DNA of 64,000 nucleotides from Ridgeia piscesae. Taxonomy: Eukaryota; Annelida; Polychaeta; Sabellida; Siboglinidae. Location: NCBI GenBank assembly GCA_025642075.2, contig JAODUO010001778.1, positions 1-64,000 on the forward strand. Reading direction: 5' to 3'. The position numbers and the translations under genes are program-made. Shown here piece after piece: positions 58,790-64,000 of this stretch. Positions within the stretch are counted from its first letter, which is position 1, and the number at the start of each line of letters is the position of its first letter. The notes beneath the pieces were generated by a model. That model was given only the letters and a program-made list of their open reading frames with translations. It was not told where the DNA came from and searched no databases.

Positions 58790-61700
58790 TCTGTAGTGTT
58801 GACCATCCAACTGACCACAAACTATAGTGTTGATCATCCAACTGACCACAAACTAGTGTTGACCATCCAACTGACCACAAACTAGTGTTGACCATCCAAC
58901 TGACCACAAACTAGTGTTGACCATCCAACTGACCACAATTACAGTGTTGACCATCCAACTGACCACAAACTAGTGTTGACCATCCAACTGACCACAATTA
59001 CAGTGTTGACCATCCAACTGACCACAAACTTGTGTTGACCATCCAACTGACCACAATTACAGTGTTGACCATCCAACTGACCACAAACTTGTGTTGACCA
59101 CCCAACTGACCACAAACTAGTGTTGACCATCCAACTGACCACAAACTATAGTGTTGACCATCCAACTGACCACAAACTATAGTGTTGACTATCCAACTGA
59201 CTACAAACTATAGTGTTGACTATCCAACTGACCACAAACTATAGTGTTGACCATCCAACTGACCACAAACTATAGTGTTGACTATCCAACTGACCACAAA
59301 CTATAGTGTTGACCATCCAACTGACCACAAACTATAGTGTTGATCATCCAACTGACCACAAACTATAGTGTTGATCATCCAACTGACCACAAACTATAGT
59401 GTTGACCATTCAACTGACCACAAACTATAGTGTTGACCATCCAACTGACCACAAACTATAGTGTTGACTATCCAACTGACCACAAACTGTAGTGTTGACC
59501 ATCCAACTGACCACAAACTATAGTGTTGATCATCCAACTGACCACAAACTATAGTGTTGACCAATCCAACTGACCACAAACTAGTGTTGACCATCCAACT
59601 GACCACAAACTATAGTGTTGACCATCCAACTGACCACAAACTGTAGTGTTGACCATCCAACTGACCACAAACTGTAGTGTTGACCATCCAACTGACCACA
59701 AACTATAGTGTTGATCATCCAACTGACCACAAACTGTAGTGTTGACCATCCAACTGACCACAAACTGTAGTGTTGACCATCCAACTGACCACAAACTATA
59801 GTGTTGACCATCCAACTGACCACAAACTATAGTGTTGACTATCCAACTGACTACAAACTATAGTGTTGACCATCCAACTGACCACAAACTGTAGTGTTGA
59901 CCATCCAACTGACCACAAACTGTAGTGTTGACCATCCAACTGACCACAAACTATAGTGTTGACCATTCAACTGACCACAAACTATAGTGTTGACCATCCA
60001 ACTGACCACAAACTATAGTGTTGACCATCCAACTGACTACAAACTATAGTGTTGACCATTCAACTGACCACAAACTATAGTGTTGACTATCCAACTGACT
60101 ACAAACTATAGTGTTGACCATTCAACTGACCACAAACTATAGTGTTGACCATTCAACTGACCACAAACTATAGTGTTGACCATCCAACTGACCACAAACT
60201 ATAGTGTTGACCATTCAACTGACCACAAACTATAGTGTTGACCATCCAACTGACCACAAACTATAGTGTTGACTATCCAACTGACCACAAACTATAGTGT
60301 TGACTATTCAACTGACCACAAACTGTAGTGTTGACCATCCAACTGACCACAAACTATAGTGTTGACCATTCAACTGACCACAAACTATAGTGTTGACCAT
60401 CCAACTGACCACAAACTATAGTGTTGACCATCCAACTGACCACAAACTGTAGTGTTGACCATCCAACTGACCACAAACTATAGTGTTGACCATCCAACTG
60501 ACCACAAACTATAGTGTTGACCATTCAACTGACTACAAACTATAGTGTTGACCATTCAACTGACCACAAACTATAGTGTTGACTATCCAACTGACTACAA
60601 ACTATAGTGTTGACCATTCAACTGACCACAAACTATAGTGTTGACCATCCAACTGACCACAAACTGTAGTGTTGACCATCCAACTGACCACAAACTATAG
60701 TGTTGACCATCCAACTGACCACAAACTATAGTGTTGACCATCCAACTGACCACAAACTATAGTGTTGACTATCCAACTGACTACAAACTGTAGTGTTGAC
60801 CATTCAACTGACCACAAACTATAGTGTTGACCATCCAACTGACCACAAACTATAGTGTTGACCATCCAACTGACCACAAACTGTAGTGTTGACCATCCAA
60901 CTGACTACAAACTATAGTGTTGACCATCCAACTGACTACAAACTATAGTGTTGACCATTCAACTGACCACAAACTATAGTGTTGACTATCCAACTGACCA
61001 CAAACTATAGTGTTGACTATCCAACTGACTACAAACTATAGTGTTGACCATTCAACTGACCACAAACTATAGTGTTGACCATCCAACTGACCACAAACTG
61101 TAGTGTTGACTATCCAACTGACCACAAACTATAGTGTTGACTATTCAACTGACCACAAACTGTAGTGTTGACTATCCAACTGACCACAAACTGTAGTGTT
61201 GACTATCCAACTGACCACAAACTATAGTGTTGACTATCCAACTGACCACAAACTATAGTGTTGACCATTCAACTGACCACAAACTATAGTGTTGACCATT
61301 CAACTGACCACAAACTGTAGTGTTGACTATCCAACTGACCACAAACTGTAGTGTTGACTATCCAACTGACCACAAACTATAGTGTTGACCATTCAACTGA
61401 CCACAAACTATAGTGTTGACCATTCAACTGACCACAAACTGTAGTGTTGACTATCCAACTGACCACAAACTACAGTGTTGACCATTCAACTGACCACAAA
61501 CTATAGTGTTGACCATTCAACTGACCACAAACTATAGTGTTGACTATCCAACTGACCACAAACTATAGTGTTGACCATTCAACTGACCACAAACTGTAGT
61601 GTTGACTATCCAACTGACCACAAACTACAGTGTTGACCATTCAACTGACCACAAACTATAGTGTTGACTATTCAACTGACCACAAACTATAGTGTTGACC

Positions 61701-62898
61701 ATTCAACTGACCACAAACTATAGTGTTGACTATCCTACTGACCACAAACTGTAGTGTTGACCATTCAACTGACCACAAACTATAGTGTTGACTATCCTAC
61801 TGACCACAAACTGTAGTGTTGACCATCCAACTGACCACAAACTATAGTGTTGACCATTCAACTGACTACAAACTATAGTGTTGACCATCCAACTGACCAC
61901 AAACTATAGTGTTGACCATCCAACTGACCACAAACTATAGTGTTGACCATCCAACTGACCACAAACTGTAGTGTTGACCATCCAACTGACCACAAACTAT
62001 AGTGTTGACCATCCAACTGACCACAAACTATAGTGTTGACTATTCAACTGACCACAAACTGTAGTGTTGACCATCCAACTGACCACAAACTATAGTGTTG
62101 ACTATTCAACTGACCACAAACTGTAGTGTTGACCATCCAACTGACCACAAACTGTAGTGTTGACCATCCAACTGACCACAAACTATAGTGTTGACCATTC
62201 AACTGACCACAAACTATAGTGTTGACTATCCAACTGACCACAAACTGTAGTGTTGACCATTCAACTGACCACAAACTATAGTGTTGACTATCCTACTGAC
62301 CACAAACTATAGTGTTGACCATCCAACTGACCACAAACTATAGTGTTGACCATTCAACTGACTACAAACTATAGTGTTGACCATCCAACTGACCACAAAC
62401 TATAGTGTTGACTATTCAACTGACCACAAACTGTAGTGTTGACCATCCAACTGACCACAAACTATAGTGTTGACCATCCAACTGACCACAAACTATAGTG
62501 TTGACTATTCAACTGACCACAAACTGTAGTGTTGACCATCCAACTGACCACAAACTATAGTGTTGACTATTCAACTGACCACAAACTGTAGTGTTGACCA
62601 TCCAACTGACCACAAACTGTAGTGTTGACCATCCAACTGACCACAAACTATAGTGTTGACCATCCAACTGACCACAAACTATAGTGTTGACCATCCAACT
62701 GACCACAAACTATAGTGTTGACCATTCAACTGACCACAAACTATAGTGTTGACTATCCAACTGACCACAAACTATAGTGTTGACCATCCAACTGACTACA
62801 AACTATAGTGTTGACCATTCAACTGACCACAAACTATAGTGTTGACCATCCAACTGACTACAAACTATAGTGTTGACTATCCAACTGACCACAAACTA
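58790..62898. repeat. 31-bp minisatellite, about 130 units
   Basis: Units read ACTATAGTGTTGACCATCCA then ACTGACCACAA, with recurring single-base variants (CTGT/CTAT, CCATCC/CTATCC/CCATTC, GACCAC/GACTAC). The first 350 bp contain 29-bp forms (ACTAGTG) and ACAATTACAGTG forms. No coding meaning is likely; peptides containing VCGQLDGQH on the minus strand are artefacts. Confidence 0.97.
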
Positions 62899-64000
62899 TA
62901 GTTTGTAGTCAGTTGGATAGTCAACACTATAGTTTGTGGTCAGTGAATGGTCAACACTATAGTTTGTAGTCAGTTGGATGGTCAACACACTGTGGTCAAT
63001 TGGATAGTCAACACCTTGTGGTCAATTGAGTAATTCAACACTATGGACAATGGTCAGATTAGATGGTCTTATAGTTTGTGTCCAAACAGATGGTCAACAC
63101 CTATAATTTGTGGTCCACGTTGGATGGTCGGTGAGATGGTTGAACTGTGGTCAGTTGAGTGTAGTTTGTGGTCGATTGGAGAAATGATCCTTTTTGAATT
63201 TAATGGTCAGTTGAAATAACTATAGTTTGTGGTCAGTACTATAGTTTGTGGTCAGTTGGGTGGTGGCACTACGGATTTGTGGTCGGTTGAATAGTCAACG
63301 CTGCTTGGTTTGTGTCCCATTAGATGGTCAACTTTATGGTTGTAGTCGATTGAGATGGTCAACGCTATAGTTTGTGGTCAGTGTGGATGGTCAACCTTGC
63401 GTGGTCAGTAAAGTCAGCGCTATGGTTTGTGGTCGTTTGCGGTTGTGGTCAGTTGAATGATCAAGCACTTGTAGTTTGTGGTCAGTGGTCCCGGCATGGT
63501 TGTGGTCAGCAGATGGTCAACTGCAGTTTGTGGTCAGTTGGATGGTCAACACTACATTTATGTCGGTGAATGGTGCTTGTAGTTTGTGGTCGGTGGATGG
63601 TCAACGCACGGTTGTGGTCGGTTGAATAGTCAGCGCTGTAGTTTGTGGTCGGTTGGATGGTCAACGCTTAGTTTGTGGTCAGTTGGATGGTCAACACTTA
63701 GTTTGTGGTCAGTTGGATGGTCAACACTAGTTTGTGGTCAGTTGGATGGGCAACACTTAGTTGTGGTCAGTTGGATGGTCAAACATGTTTGTGGTCAGTT
63801 GGATGGTTTAACACTAGGGTTTTTGGTCATTATGGTCAACACTAGTTTGTGGCTTGGAAAGGTCAAACCAAAAGTTTGGCGGTGGATGGTCAACACTATA
63901 TTTGGGTCGTTGGGTGGTCAAATTTGTTTGTGGTCAGTTGATGGTCAACCTTAAATTTGTGGTGTTATGGGCATTGGTTTGGGCATTGGATGGTCAACAC
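62899..64000. repeat. Same 31-bp family in inverted orientation, ragged
   Basis: From the palindrome AAACTATAGTTT centred at 62898/62899 the array continues as the reverse complement (CTATAGTTTGTGGTCAGTTG and GATGGTCAACA). Within 100 bp units lose and gain bases irregularly (for example missing TT or whole halves), unlike the clean left part. It runs off the window end. Confidence 0.93.

Noticed and set aside
58790..62898. A CRISPR-like array of 31-bp units
   Set aside because: Units are contiguous with no spacers of unique sequence, and the genome is eukaryotic; it is a minisatellite.

Overview
The window looks like nuclear DNA from an animal, most likely an aquatic invertebrate; a mollusc or related lophotrochozoan would fit, but nothing here fixes the species. 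Evidence: protein-coding genes are split by GT-AG introns, one of them is a clear animal-type CIAO1 orthologue, and the rest is dense with minisatellites, (CA)n, (GA)n and (TA)n tracts, LINE, LTR and DNA-transposon remains and a decayed Polinton/adintovirus-like element. I see no bacterial operons, rRNA, tRNA or CRISPR array.

Layout. 1-1800: two minisatellites (32 bp and 39 bp units). 1955-9093 (minus): complete seven-exon CIAO1 gene, 337 codons before the stop, with a perfect hairpin, a LINE scrap and a (CA)n tract in its introns and a 587-bp (GA)n tract just upstream. 9990-12750: degenerate LTR-type element whose 3' repeat carries a nested LINE tail. 13960-14676: CCAAT/MYB-like promoter and a two-exon gene for an 82-residue Arg/Lys-rich protein resembling a sperm nuclear basic protein. 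16100-18700: inactivated Polinton/adintovirus-like gene block (packaging ATPase, an unnamed capsid-block gene, a membrane peptide, integrase, adenain-type protease), followed by 0.5-kb direct repeats.

22146-51144 (plus): a large coiled-coil gene, nine exons recognised, ending in a polyglutamine-rich region; its N-terminal pattern faintly recalls the synaptonemal-complex protein SIX6OS1. Its introns hold at least five inverted-repeat DNA transposons, a LINE fragment and several minisatellites. The most striking is a 5-kb array of about 65 units of about 77 bp in which every unit copies the 3' splice site plus the first 25 bases of the next exon. A smaller array beside another exon copies its 5' splice site.

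52067-54898: decayed endonuclease/reverse-transcriptase LINE. 55268-57330 (minus): Mutator-like transposase pseudogene, interrupted by a second copy of the LINE 3' end and followed directly by three tandem exact matches to the metazoan histone-mRNA 3' stem-loop. 58790-64000: 31-bp minisatellite that reverses orientation at 62898/62899 and then becomes ragged, which looks like a fold-back, possibly an assembly or sequencing artefact.

The two clear host genes are unrelated in function (cytosolic iron-sulfur assembly; probable structural coiled coil). The remainder is mobile or repetitive DNA. The best candidates for something undescribed are the splice-site-derived intronic arrays and the histone-type 3' end on a transposase gene.
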